Source: Limisphaerales bacterium
Lineage (GTDB): Bacteria; Verrucomicrobiota; Verrucomicrobiia; Limisphaerales; AAA164-E04
DNA: 64,000 nucleotides
NCBI GenBank assembly: GCA_024761205.1
Contig: JAMASS010000004.1
Span: forward strand, 558,001 to 622,000
Direction: 5' to 3'
Shown here piece by piece: positions 8,922-17,549 of this stretch. The notes under the pieces are model-generated. The model was not told the origin of the DNA. It was given only the letters and a program-made list of their open reading frames with translations, and searched no databases. Numbering within the stretch: the first letter of the stretch is position 1; every line of letters begins with the position of its first letter. The position numbers were made by a program, and so were the translations under genes.

Positions 8922-9716
8922 CTAGGGTTGTGTTTGCAGCCGTTGGATCTGACTCTTTTGCAGCCAACCTACCCGTTGTTGTGGGTCTCGGATTTGATGC
9001 CATCCTTCCTTGTCATCAAGGATCTCAACCTCAACGCCGTCGATAAGATTGTGACTGCTCTTAGACTCTTCGAACGGTCCGAATCGAACGACGGCTTCGC
9101 CACTAGTGACAACGGCATATTGCTTTCCGAATCGTTCGTTGGCAGCGAACAGCAAGAGAATACCGGTAAAAAGAAATGCGAGGCCCATGAGCTTAGAGAG
9201 CGTCGACAGCAGACCTCCCTTGGCCGTCAAGAGGAGCGCGCACGCGCCGCAAGCCATCCAAGCCCAGAACGGAATGAGGGCAAGAAGCGTCCATTCGTTG
9301 AGGGTCAATTGAAGGAGAAACTGACGCCAGAAGTTTGTCGGGATGCTGGTGTTGGGACCAAGTTTTTCTCGGGCAAACTGGACATTCGCCAAGATATCTG
9401 GATCCCTTGGCGAGCGGTACAGCGCCTCGTAATACTGCGCGATTGCGTGTCCGATTTGTGATGATTGGTAGAGGGCGTTTCCGAGATTAAATCGGATAAC
9501 CGCGGAATCCGTGCCGCCGTCGATGAGCTGGCGATAGGCGTTTACGGCGGCTAGATACTCGCCTTGTTCGTAGAGAATGTTGGCGTCATTGAACTGAGTT
9601 TTCGGATCCGCAAGCACAGCTCCTGTGCCTGAGAGAATGAGACAGGAGAGGAGAGTGGTCTTTTGTATGACGACGAGGACCGGACGCCCGATAGTTACCG
9701 ACGCTCTTGAGATCAT
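8922..9716 (-). CDS. batE: BatE-like TPR and SH3 domain membrane protein
   Basis: 264 residues. A signal-like segment (about 18-36) is followed by TPR repeats (about 40-110: NDANILYEQGEYLAAV, NLGNALYQSSQIGHAI, YYEALYRSPRDPDIL). Two transmembrane helices lie around 140-190, then a bacterial SH3-type domain (about 200-258, VRFGPFEESKSS...GWHQIRD...VGWLQ). This order is the BatE architecture. Its start codon overlaps the batD stop as ATGA, indicating translational coupling. It is the last gene of the MoxR/Bat operon, which is thought to act in envelope stress or protein maturation; direct function is unproven. Confidence 0.88.
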   Translation of the reverse strand: MISRASVTIGRPVLVVIQKTTLLSCLILSGTGAVLADPKTQFNDANILYEQGEYLAAVNAYRQLIDGGTDSAVIRFNLGNALYQSSQIGHAIAQYYEALYRSPRDPDILANVQFAREKLGPNTSIPTNFWRQFLLQLTLNEWTLLALIPFWAWMACGACALLLTAKGGLLSTLSKLMGLAFLFTGILLLFAANERFGKQYAVVTSGEAVVRFGPFEESKSSHNLIDGVEVEILDDKEGWHQIRDPQQRVGWLQKSQIQRLQTQP

Positions 9717-11542
9717 CGTGCCGTTGAATCGGGGAGATTCTGTAATGTAACGAGAGCACGCTCCGCTCGTTCGGTAAGTTTAACTAATTCTTCGCTGGAA
9801 TTGACCGACGCGTAGCGGGACTGGTTGCAGATTTGAAATAATTGGTCAAGGGCGTTTCTGGTCTCCGAATCAAGACCGTGATTGCGAAGTTTCGTTTCGA
9901 TGACGGCTTCGGTGATCGCATTCGCAGGGAGATCCAATCGTTCTCCAATCTGTTCCTGCAAAAGTCGGAATAGAGTGGCGAAGAATTCGCTGGACTGATT
10001 TCGGGCAGCCATATCTCGGAGGTCTCTGAGGCTTCTTTCGACGACAGTTTTCACTCGTTTTTTGCGTAGGGCTCGAGGGTTGCGATTGAGGGTGTTGCGT
10101 CGTGTCCGGTAGACGTAGCTGGCAATCCAGGCGGCCAAGGGAATGACTTGTAACCAAAGGAAAGCGGGTTGCCGTAGCCAGGGAGGACTGACGGTGCTGA
10201 TGGTGTCGAGGCGCGGTTTGATATGCACAATGTTGGTGGCGATATTTAGGGGGGGCTGGTTGGGGCCGGCATTGGCGACGATGGTCGGCTGAGTCGCGGT
10301 GGTGAGGTTGGGTTTTACGACTAATGGAATAGGTGGTTGGGTCAATGTTTTGTAGCGCTCCTCCAAAGGATCAAAAAAGCTGAGCTCGATCTCAGGCAGG
10401 CTTTCGATTTCGGCATTGTTGGGAATGACGATCTTTTCAAAGGTTTTTATGCCGCTGAGCCCGAGTTTGTCGGTAGGGGTTACGGTGGCGGTTTCGGGGT
10501 ATTGCTTGAACTCTCGCCAAGACTCGAAAGACGGCATTTGCAACGCTTCGAGCGCTCCTCTGCCCCGGATTCTCATGGTGATGGTGATCGGGTCACCGGC
10601 CGTGACGTCCGTGGGAGAGGCTTGTACATCCATGGTGAACTTACCGACGCCCCCGTTAAAGCTGTCCGGTTGACCTTCCTCGGGAAGGGGCTTCACATTC
10701 AAACTGGCCGGCTCGTATTCAAGGGTCACATCGCGTCGCACGGTCGAACCGAGATCGACGAAGCCTGGGAAGAACGAATTAAACGCCCCTCTCTGGCGAC
10801 GTGCGGAGTTGTTGCGTAAGTATAGAGGGACTTTCCACGTAACCGGACCGATGGAGAGCTCTCCGGTTTTGACAGCGCGAACGAGGTAATGGAACGTCAC
10901 TCGGTCATAAATACTGTTTCCGACTTGCGTTCGGGATTGGCTGGGCTGGCCGACTTCATCAATGACGAATCCATCCGAGGGAATCACCGGCTTCTCCTCC
11001 AGCTTGGCGTTTAACTCGAAGAGTTCGACAGCCATTTGGAACACCTCCCCAACGTAGACCTCCTGCTTAGAAATCTGCACCCGGATAAAGGCATATTGGC
11101 TGTAGTCCCGGCCCTTTGACGCGGTCAAACGAAGGGCTCTGGTCGTGTAGGTTTTTCCCTGAATCTTGGATTCAATGGCTGGGATGGTGTAGGTCCCGAC
11201 TTTTTCGGGCACGATGTTGAATTGGTGAATCACGGAATGGGTTTCCGTGCGGCGACCATTGACAATGCTGATGTTCGAACTGCTTAAGGGGCCCTCATAG
11301 GTCACCGTCAAACCGTCAATCTCCGGTATGGTCGGGGGGGTGTCGGGCTTGCAATTCGTGTAGCGGAGTTGAAGGATGACCGGTTCCCCCATGGGCACTG
11401 AGTTCGCCGTCAAGGCCGCGTTGTACATGTGTCGGGCGGTTCCGGGATTCAAGGGATGTTGCCCTTGGCCGCTCATGGCAATTGCCAGCATTGCCGTCAA
11501 AACCAAATCAGGCCAACAAGGATTCTTCCGATTGATATTCAT
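9713..11542 (-). CDS. batD: BatD (oxygen-tolerance type) membrane protein
   Basis: 609 residues. An N-terminal export signal (LVLTAMLAIAMSG) is followed by a long periplasmic region with tandem beta-sandwich repeats (for example GEPVILQLRYTN, VGEVFQMAVELFE, AGDPITITMRIRG). A transmembrane helix lies near residues 468-485 (FLWLQVIPLAAWIAS), then a cytoplasmic helical tail of about 110 residues. This matches BatD, the large partner of BatA/BatB vWA proteins. It lies between a small membrane ORF and batE on the minus strand with almost no spacing, consistent with one transcript. Confidence 0.9.
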   Translation of the reverse strand: MNINRKNPCWPDLVLTAMLAIAMSGQGQHPLNPGTARHMYNAALTANSVPMGEPVILQLRYTNCKPDTPPTIPEIDGLTVTYEGPLSSSNISIVNGRRTETHSVIHQFNIVPEKVGTYTIPAIESKIQGKTYTTRALRLTASKGRDYSQYAFIRVQISKQEVYVGEVFQMAVELFELNAKLEEKPVIPSDGFVIDEVGQPSQSRTQVGNSIYDRVTFHYLVRAVKTGELSIGPVTWKVPLYLRNNSARRQRGAFNSFFPGFVDLGSTVRRDVTLEYEPASLNVKPLPEEGQPDSFNGGVGKFTMDVQASPTDVTAGDPITITMRIRGRGALEALQMPSFESWREFKQYPETATVTPTDKLGLSGIKTFEKIVIPNNAEIESLPEIELSFFDPLEERYKTLTQPPIPLVVKPNLTTATQPTIVANAGPNQPPLNIATNIVHIKPRLDTISTVSPPWLRQPAFLWLQVIPLAAWIASYVYRTRRNTLNRNPRALRKKRVKTVVERSLRDLRDMAARNQSSEFFATLFRLLQEQIGERLDLPANAITEAVIETKLRNHGLDSETRNALDQLFQICNQSRYASVNSSEELVKLTERAERALVTLQNLPDSTAR

Positions 11543-11545
11543 GAA

Positions 11546-11869
11546 TTATTCGCACGCCTCCCAAGCGTCACAAGATATCCTTAGCTCGACTCGTATATTA
11601 TCGTTGGAGATTAAATCATGCTGATTGACGCCGCGTACTGTCTTCAACCATTCAACCGCGTCTTCGGTCCCGGGGCGGTCCGTATCAATTTGGTCTTTCG
11701 GAACGCCGGGGCAGTTTTTGGCCGGTAAAAATATGGCCAACCGAGTCTTGCTGACAGCGGCGGCGATGGCGTTAGCGTTCCAAAGCATTACCACCAGGAG
11801 CAAGAGCAAGCCGACGAAGGGACCGGGGCAATGGAGTAAACCTAAACAGAAATGGCGATAGAGCCGCAT
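11546..11869 (-). CDS. Small single-pass membrane protein within the bat operon
   Basis: 107 residues from the ATG at 11869; a TTG at 11893 would extend it by eight. One hydrophobic helix (about residues 8-40, LLLLLVVMLW) precedes a soluble C-terminal domain with two Cys (NCPGVPKD and SCDAWEACE). It fills the gap between batC and batD with 3 bases to batD and 17 bases to batC, so it is probably translated. I know no standard Bat component of this shape, and the function is unknown. Confidence 0.6.
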   Translation of the reverse strand: MRLYRHFCLGLLHCPGPFVGLLLLLVVMLWNANAIAAAVSKTRLAIFLPAKNCPGVPKDQIDTDRPGTEDAVEWLKTVRGVNQHDLISNDNIRVELRISCDAWEACE

Positions 11870-11886
11870 TGTTTTGTGACAGGGGT

Positions 11887-12732
11887 TTACCAATCCTTGA
11901 ACGCGTTTCTAGGGAGGCGTTTCTGGGGCGGACGGAAGATCATGGCTCGAGCTTGATCGCGCTCAGCATCGAGCAGTTGCTTGGCTTGCTCCGGTGTCAT
12001 TTTTCCGGGAGAGGGTTCTGTCGCATAGGAATCTTTTTTGTCCTCGCCACTCTGTTGGGCTTCGGAAGGTTGAGAGTCCTGTTGCTTGGGCTCATGCTGC
12101 TGTTCCGATTCGTTCGGTTGCGGTTGGGATTCTTGTTCTTGTTCCTGGTTTTGATCTCCGGATGGTTCCTGCGGCTTTTGCTGGCCGTTGTTCTGTTGCT
12201 GTTGTTGGAGCTCTTCGAGGCGCCGCTTGACGAAGTCCAGATTCTCCTGAGCCAGGGTGTCGGCTTCATTGATGGTGACCGCGTGTTGATAGCGTTGAAT
12301 GGCCTGTTTCCAGGCGGCCATCTTTTGTTCCGGATCGGCAGCGGATTCGCCCAAACGAAACAGCGAGTTGCCCATGTTGTAGTGAGCTTGTTGTTGCAGT
12401 TTGAGGTCGGGTGCGAGTGAGGCAGCGTCAAATTGCTCGACCGCATCAGTCATTTGTCCGGCCCTGTAGGCTGCGACGCCCGCGTTGTAGGTAAAGCGCG
12501 GGTCATCTGGGTTCTCAAGCGAAAGGTAGCGATAAATCTCCAGGGCGTCTTCATAGCGGCCTTCCTGGAAATAGCGCTTGGCCTCCCCGGCTGAGTCAGC
12601 ATGAGATTTGGTGGCGGTTTCGGCGAAGAAAAGGGTGAGCAGCAGCAGCCAGCTGATCCGCTGCATTTGCCTAAATGCCACCGAAATCTCTCGGTGAGAT
12701 GCAAGGTCAGTCTTCATTCTCTTCCTAGGCAT
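11887..12732 (-). CDS. batC: BatC-like TPR protein
   Basis: 281 residues from the ATG at 12732, which overlaps the batB stop as TAATG. An upstream extension to 12855 lies inside batB and is rejected. A signal segment (ISWLLLLTLFFAE) is followed by four TPR-like repeats (AKRYFQEGRYEDALEIYR, YNAGVAAYRAGQMTDAVEQF, YNMGNSLFRLGE, AIQRYQHAVTINEADTLAQE). A Gln/Glu/Pro-rich low-complexity tail then ends in a conserved basic motif (FRPPQKRLPRNAFKDW). The order TPR then charged tail is typical of BatC, a periplasmic scaffold partner of the Bat vWA proteins. Confidence 0.87.
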   Translation of the reverse strand: MPRKRMKTDLASHREISVAFRQMQRISWLLLLTLFFAETATKSHADSAGEAKRYFQEGRYEDALEIYRYLSLENPDDPRFTYNAGVAAYRAGQMTDAVEQFDAASLAPDLKLQQQAHYNMGNSLFRLGESAADPEQKMAAWKQAIQRYQHAVTINEADTLAQENLDFVKRRLEELQQQQQNNGQQKPQEPSGDQNQEQEQESQPQPNESEQQHEPKQQDSQPSEAQQSGEDKKDSYATEPSPGKMTPEQAKQLLDAERDQARAMIFRPPQKRLPRNAFKDW

Positions 12733-13799
12733 TAATTGACATGTTCTCTTAGGACGGTTGCCGATCGAATCGGTCCGTCCGGACGTTTGACTTGTCTTTG
12801 GTCGACGACGAACAGCTCCGCCAAAAGGCATAGGATGGCCAAAGCTAGCGGCCATTGAAATCGCTCGTGATATTGCCTCGTCAGCCGCGACGATAATTCA
12901 CCTTTGGGTAGTGGTTCCAGTCCGCTTTCATAAAGCATTTCCAATGATTTCGTATCTCTTAGGTGAATATACGATCCTTGTCCAGCCGTTGCCACTTGGC
13001 GGAGGAGGGCTTCATTGAGGCTGGATTTGACAACGTTCCCTTGATTGTCTTTAAGGTAGGTGATTTGGCCGTTATCGTCGGTAATTTTAAGGAGTTCTCC
13101 AGAAGTGGTACCGACCCCGACGGTGAAAACCCGGTAGCCCTGAGCGGCCGCGATCTCGGCGGCCTCTACCATACCTTCTTCGTGATCCTCGCCGTCGGAA
13201 ATGATGATGATGGCGCGGTAGTTGTCATTCGACGCATCGAACGCCTTTTTGGCTGTTTCCAAAGCTTCCTTTAAGGCAGTGCCACCCTGCGGAATGATTT
13301 CTGTGCTGAGTGCGTTCAGGCTTTGCCGAAAAGCCTCATCGTCCAGCGTTAGCGGGCATTGGAGGAAGGCGGTCCCGGCGAAAGCGACCAATCCAAGGCG
13401 ATCCCGGCGGGCGAGGGCCATCAGGTCAAAGGCGGCCAGGCGGGATCGTTCCAAACGATTGGGAGCGATGTCTGCAGCCAACATGCTTTTGGACGTGTCA
13501 ATCGCAACGACGATGTCGAGCCCTTTCTGACGGACTTCTTCCCAATGGAACCCGTATTGAGGTCGGGAGAGGGCGACGAGTAGAAGGCCTACGGCGATCG
13601 TGAGGAGTCCCATTCTGACGAGCTGACGTTGATGGGAGACCCCCACAGTCAAGGCGGCCAAGAGTCTGGATTTGACAAAGACATTGATGAGCTTCTGGTG
13701 CTTTCGCCTCGACCAGCGAAAGAACCAGGCGAGCAGACAGATAACCACTGGCACAAGCCAGAGGATTTGCGGATGCTCGAATCTCAGAAAAGTGTCCAT
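12732..13799 (-). CDS. batB: BatB vWA-domain membrane protein
   Basis: 355 residues. Two N-terminal transmembrane helices (about 13-28 and 62-80) precede a von Willebrand A domain with the MIDAS motif DTSKSM (near residue 98), a conserved Thr in the GTAFLQCPLTLDD loop and Asp in ISDGEDHEEG. A C-terminal transmembrane helix (LALAILCLLAELFVV) is typical of BatA/BatB. It is encoded two bases after batA. Metal-dependent protein binding in the periplasm is expected. Confidence 0.92.
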   Translation of the reverse strand: MDTFLRFEHPQILWLVPVVICLLAWFFRWSRRKHQKLINVFVKSRLLAALTVGVSHQRQLVRMGLLTIAVGLLLVALSRPQYGFHWEEVRQKGLDIVVAIDTSKSMLAADIAPNRLERSRLAAFDLMALARRDRLGLVAFAGTAFLQCPLTLDDEAFRQSLNALSTEIIPQGGTALKEALETAKKAFDASNDNYRAIIIISDGEDHEEGMVEAAEIAAAQGYRVFTVGVGTTSGELLKITDDNGQITYLKDNQGNVVKSSLNEALLRQVATAGQGSYIHLRDTKSLEMLYESGLEPLPKGELSSRLTRQYHERFQWPLALAILCLLAELFVVDQRQVKRPDGPIRSATVLREHVN

Positions 13800-13800
13800 T

Positions 13801-14799
13801 TCAGGGCAGGCGGCGCCAAACTGTGTGATTCAAAATGGTTTCCAAGAGGATGAGCACGAATCCCGGCAGCAGAAACCAATGAAAGATCTCTTCATAGTTC
13901 TGGTATTCGGTGATTTCGACCTCTGATTTCTCAAGTTGATCGATTTCTTCGTAGATTTCAATCAGTGTATCGGTGTTGTCCGCCCGGTAATATTTTCCGT
14001 TGGTGATCTTGGCGATTTCCGTAAGCGTGTCCTCGTCGATATTGACCTCCACTTGGGCATAAACTTTTCGACCGAAGGGGCCTTGTTGGGGAAATGGTGC
14101 GGGCCCACGCTTGCCGACACCGATGGTGTAGATCTTGACGTCGAGGCTCTCGGCGGCTTCGGCAGCGGTTAGCGGAGGGACTTTTCCGGCGTTGTTTTGG
14201 CCGTCCGTCATCAGGATCATGATGCGGCTCTTGGAGACGATATCCCGCAGGCGATTGAGACCGGCCGTCATTGCGGAGCCGATGGAGGTGCCATCTTCAA
14301 TGGTGCCGAGATTCAGACGCTCCAGATTTTGCAGCAGAAAATCGTGATCGAGTGTCAGCGGCGCGGCGATGTAGGCGCGTCTGGCGAATGCGACGAGTCC
14401 GATGCGATCGTTGCGGCGTTTGTCGATGAACTCCTTAAGCACGTTTTTGGCAGCCGCCAGGCGATTGACGCGGTTGCCGAGGATTGTGAAATCTTCCGCG
14501 GCCATGCTTCCTGACAAATCCAAGGCTACCACAATATCAATGCCGCTGGCGGTGATGGCGGTTTCTCCCTCGCCGAGGCGGGGGCGCGCCAGAGCAATGA
14601 TACAAAGTGCGAGCGCCAGCCAGCGAAGCTTCGTGCTTATGCCACCGGCTTGGGAGCGCCTGAGGTTGATGATCCCTTCCACGATTTTTACGGAGGAATA
14701 GAGGAATGCCGCGCCACGACTTCGCCTGCCTCGGATCCACGCCAGAATGGGCAGGAACAGAAGGAGTATGAGCATGTAGGGGTGGACGAAGCTAAGCAT
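13801..14799 (-). CDS. batA: BatA vWA-domain membrane protein
   Basis: 332 residues. It has an N-terminal hydrophobic segment, a second helix (WLALALCIIALARP), then a vWA domain with MIDAS DLSGSM, the downstream Thr loop (RAYIAAPLTLDHD) and the Asp of MTDGQNNAGKVPP. A C-terminal transmembrane anchor (FHWFLLPGFVLILLETIL) closes it. It is the paralogue of BatB and directly precedes it in the operon. Confidence 0.92.
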   Translation of the reverse strand: MLSFVHPYMLILLLFLPILAWIRGRRSRGAAFLYSSVKIVEGIINLRRSQAGGISTKLRWLALALCIIALARPRLGEGETAITASGIDIVVALDLSGSMAAEDFTILGNRVNRLAAAKNVLKEFIDKRRNDRIGLVAFARRAYIAAPLTLDHDFLLQNLERLNLGTIEDGTSIGSAMTAGLNRLRDIVSKSRIMILMTDGQNNAGKVPPLTAAEAAESLDVKIYTIGVGKRGPAPFPQQGPFGRKVYAQVEVNIDEDTLTEIAKITNGKYYRADNTDTLIEIYEEIDQLEKSEVEITEYQNYEEIFHWFLLPGFVLILLETILNHTVWRRLP

Positions 14800-14827
14800 G
14801 AAATTCAGTCGCAGGCCAAGGGCGGGA

Positions 14828-15460
14828 TCATTGTGGTTCTTGCGGTTGATTCGTGGGCTGCCGGGGATCCGCTTGGGCGGTCGGCTGGGGCTCTGGTGTT
14901 GGCGATTCCATCAGTGAGGGTTCTGTTTCGCTAACGAGCCGGAAGGCCGCTCTATGAAGCTGTTTAAGTTCGTAGGCTTCCGGCTCGGACTTTGCGAATT
15001 TCACCAGGTCGCATTCATTTAGAAAATTGGCCAACAACTGCTTGTGCTCGTCGGAAAGGTGGCGGCTGCCTCTGAGTTCCTCCAAAAATTCTTCGGTGGT
15101 TCGCTCCGGGGCGTGGAGGTCGAATCGATCTTCCAAGTATCCGCGAATCGCATCCGAAACCATCACGCAGAACCGTTCCGGATCGTGCAGATGTTCCAGG
15201 GCGGTTTCTAGCCGCTTTCGAGCGAGTTCGTGTGGCGACTCCTTGGGTTGGGCTTTTTCCTTGGGAGTTTCTTGCTGGCGTTTTTTCCAATAGCGATAGG
15301 CCCAGTAAGCCAAGGCGAGAACGGCAAGGACAAGGAGCACCCACCACAACCCAGCCCAGGAGGAGGGTAGGTCGACAACGGAGCGGATATCATGAATGTC
15401 AGAGAGTGTACTCTGATCTTCCGTAGACGGCACGACAAGGGCGGAGTTGGTCGCTTCCAT
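14828..15460 (-). CDS. DUF4381-like membrane protein of the MoxR/Bat operon
   Basis: 210 residues. A short N-terminal region with IHDIRSVVDLPSSW is followed by one transmembrane helix (LWWVLLVLAVLALAYWAYRYW), then a cytoplasmic helical domain (residues about 75-175, with YLEDRFDLHAPERTTEEFLEEL) and a Pro/Gln-rich tail. This is the layout of the DUF4381-type protein found between DUF58 and BatA genes. Its ATG overlaps the DUF58 stop (TGATG), so the two are translationally coupled. Confidence 0.85.
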   Translation of the reverse strand: MEATNSALVVPSTEDQSTLSDIHDIRSVVDLPSSWAGLWWVLLVLAVLALAYWAYRYWKKRQQETPKEKAQPKESPHELARKRLETALEHLHDPERFCVMVSDAIRGYLEDRFDLHAPERTTEEFLEELRGSRHLSDEHKQLLANFLNECDLVKFAKSEPEAYELKQLHRAAFRLVSETEPSLMESPTPEPQPTAQADPRQPTNQPQEPQ

Positions 15461-16413
15461 CAGCGGTACCGTCGTTTTTCTCGATTCTCGAAGAATCGGC
15501 TCAATGCGGTGATGTAGGGTTGGTCTGTTCGGAGTTGGATACCGTCGATTCCGGCAGATCGGAGGAGTCGGTCCAGTTCGTCATGAGCTTTCTTTTGTCG
15601 GGTGACAAATGCAGCTCGTTTTTTGGCGTCTCCCGTATCGACTTCGACAACATGACCGGTTTCCGCATCCTTGAGGACGATCTTGCCGATGTTAGGCAGG
15701 CTCATCTCGAACGGATCGGTGATCTGAACGGCGACCAAGTCATGCTTTCGTTTCGTTTGGCGGAGGGATGTAAGGGAGGCCTGCCTCAGGCCATCTGACA
15801 TCACGACGCGTCGCCGGAGGTGTGCTTCGATCTCTTGGCGCGTGGCTTCCGTCTGGCCGAGAAAATCGGAAATGAGCACGACGATGGCACGTTGATTAGT
15901 GATCCGAAAAAGGAATTCAAGGGCAGTGTTAAGGTTGGTTCCTCGGCGGCTCGGTTCGAAAAACAGGATATCCCGAATGACCCGCAGGGCATGAAAGCGG
16001 CCTTTGCGGGGAGGGATGAATTTCTCGACTATGTCAGTAAACAAAAGCAGACCGACTTTGTCATTATTCTTGACTGCTGAAAATGCAAGTATTGAGGCGA
16101 TTTCTGCTGCTAGCTCTCGCTTGGATTGTTCTCCGGAACCGAACAACCCCGATCCGCTAAGGTCGACCAGGAGCATGACGGTCAGCTCCCGCTCTTCGAC
16201 GAACTTCTTGATGAAGGGATGATTCATCCGGGCAGTGACGTTCCAGTCGATCGTTCGAACATCGTCACCCGGCTGATATTCGCGAACTTCATCGAAGTTC
16301 ATGCCTTGTCCCTTAAAGACGCTGTGGTAATGCCCAGCTAGCGACTCGGAAACCAGCCGATTGGTCCGAATCTCGATTTGGCGAATCTTCTTGATGATTT
16401 CGCGAGGGATCAT
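15460..16413 (-). CDS. DUF58 protein
   Basis: 317 residues, cytoplasmic. It has the DUF58 core motif (FDEVREYQPGDDVRTIDWNV) near residues 38-57, followed by a vWA-like fold with DLSGSG replacing a full MIDAS (final Ser changed to Gly). The C-terminal half carries LVAVQITDPFE and the terminal FFENREKRRYR. DUF58 proteins are obligate neighbours of MoxR ATPases. It lies between moxR (34 bases upstream) and the DUF4381-like gene. Confidence 0.93.
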   Translation of the reverse strand: MIPREIIKKIRQIEIRTNRLVSESLAGHYHSVFKGQGMNFDEVREYQPGDDVRTIDWNVTARMNHPFIKKFVEERELTVMLLVDLSGSGLFGSGEQSKRELAAEIASILAFSAVKNNDKVGLLLFTDIVEKFIPPRKGRFHALRVIRDILFFEPSRRGTNLNTALEFLFRITNQRAIVVLISDFLGQTEATRQEIEAHLRRRVVMSDGLRQASLTSLRQTKRKHDLVAVQITDPFEMSLPNIGKIVLKDAETGHVVEVDTGDAKKRAAFVTRQKKAHDELDRLLRSAGIDGIQLRTDQPYITALSRFFENREKRRYR

Positions 16414-16447
16414 ACGCCCGGGAGACTTTCCTGCGCCTCAATGAAGA

Positions 16448-17437
16448 TCATGGCACTGGCAGTTCGTCGAAGATTTTTTGGATGATGGATTCCGACGTTT
16501 GTTCTTCGGCTTCCGCCTCGTAGGTAATCGCCACGCGATGCCTAAGGACATCCATGCCAGTGCTTTTCACATCTTGCGGCGTGACGTAGCCGCGGCCGCG
16601 AAGGAAGGCGTAGGCTTTGGCGGCCAAGGTAAGGGCGATGGTCGCGCGGGGTGATGCGCCGAGTTGGATGTACTCTGCGACCTTGATTCCATAAGCCTCT
16701 GGTTGCCGCGTGCAGCAGATGAGGTCGACGATGTAATCTTTGACTTTGTCGTCGATGTAGATGTCGTTGAGCACCTTTTTGGCGGCTATGATTTGGTCCG
16801 GCGAGACGACGGGTTGAGCTTCGGGCGACGGTGCAGTTTTGGCCATTAGATCGAGAATTTGCCGTTCTTCATTCTTGGCGGGATACCCGACCTTGAGCTT
16901 GAGCATGAAGCGATCGACTTGCGCTTCGGGGAGCGGGTAGGTCCCCTCTTGCTCAATGGGATTCTGAGTGGCTAAGACGAGGAAGGGTTCATCAAGGTTG
17001 CAACTTTGGTTGCCGATGGTCACTTGGCGCTCTTGCATGGCTTCCAACAACGCGCTTTGAACCTTAGCCGGCGCTCGATTGATTTCGTCCGCCAAAACTA
17101 GGTTGGAAAAAATCGGGCCTTTGCGGGTGGAAAAATCCCCCGACTGAGGGTTGTAGATTTGGGTGCCGATGACGTCCGCTGGGAGCATATCGGGCGTGAA
17201 TTGAAGCCGAGAGAACCCCACGTTGATGCAGGCGGCAAGCGATTTGACTGAGGTCGTCTTTGCGAGTCCGGGAACGCCCTCAAGCAATACGTGCCCGTTT
17301 GCCAGCATGCCAACGATAAGGCGTTCAATCAGATATTTTTGCCCGATGACAACTTTGTTAATTTCGGTCAAGAGCGGCTGTACGAAAGCACTCGCTTCCT
17401 GCACTTCTGCATTAATTGCGGTAATTCCTGCGTTCAT
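16448..17437 (-). CDS. moxR: MoxR-type AAA+ ATPase
   Basis: 329 residues from the ATG at 17437 (MNAGITAIN); a longer reading to 17512 adds 25 residues not typical of the family. Walker A is GVPGLAKT, Walker B LADEINRAP, then the sensor region ATQNPIEQEGTYPLPEAQ with the VDRF arginine-finger neighbourhood. The C-terminal lid contains GASPRATIALTLAAKAYA. MoxR ATPases act as chaperone-like motors with DUF58 and vWA partners, which follow here in the same operon. It is the promoter-proximal gene of that operon. Confidence 0.96.
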   Translation of the reverse strand: MNAGITAINAEVQEASAFVQPLLTEINKVVIGQKYLIERLIVGMLANGHVLLEGVPGLAKTTSVKSLAACINVGFSRLQFTPDMLPADVIGTQIYNPQSGDFSTRKGPIFSNLVLADEINRAPAKVQSALLEAMQERQVTIGNQSCNLDEPFLVLATQNPIEQEGTYPLPEAQVDRFMLKLKVGYPAKNEERQILDLMAKTAPSPEAQPVVSPDQIIAAKKVLNDIYIDDKVKDYIVDLICCTRQPEAYGIKVAEYIQLGASPRATIALTLAAKAYAFLRGRGYVTPQDVKSTGMDVLRHRVAITYEAEAEEQTSESIIQKIFDELPVP

Positions 17438-17549
17438 CTTTGTCTCAATCAAGGCGCTTAAAGCCCTTGCAGTCGGTATTAAACAGTTATGGCCAGCAAT
17501 TTCCAGAATCAACCGACAAATTCAACGGGTGCGAAGTTCAAAATTCGTT

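Noticed and set aside
12733-12855. Longer batC start at 12855
   Set aside because: It would overlap batB by 124 bases and add a basic segment in front of the signal peptide; TAATG coupling at 12732 is more natural.
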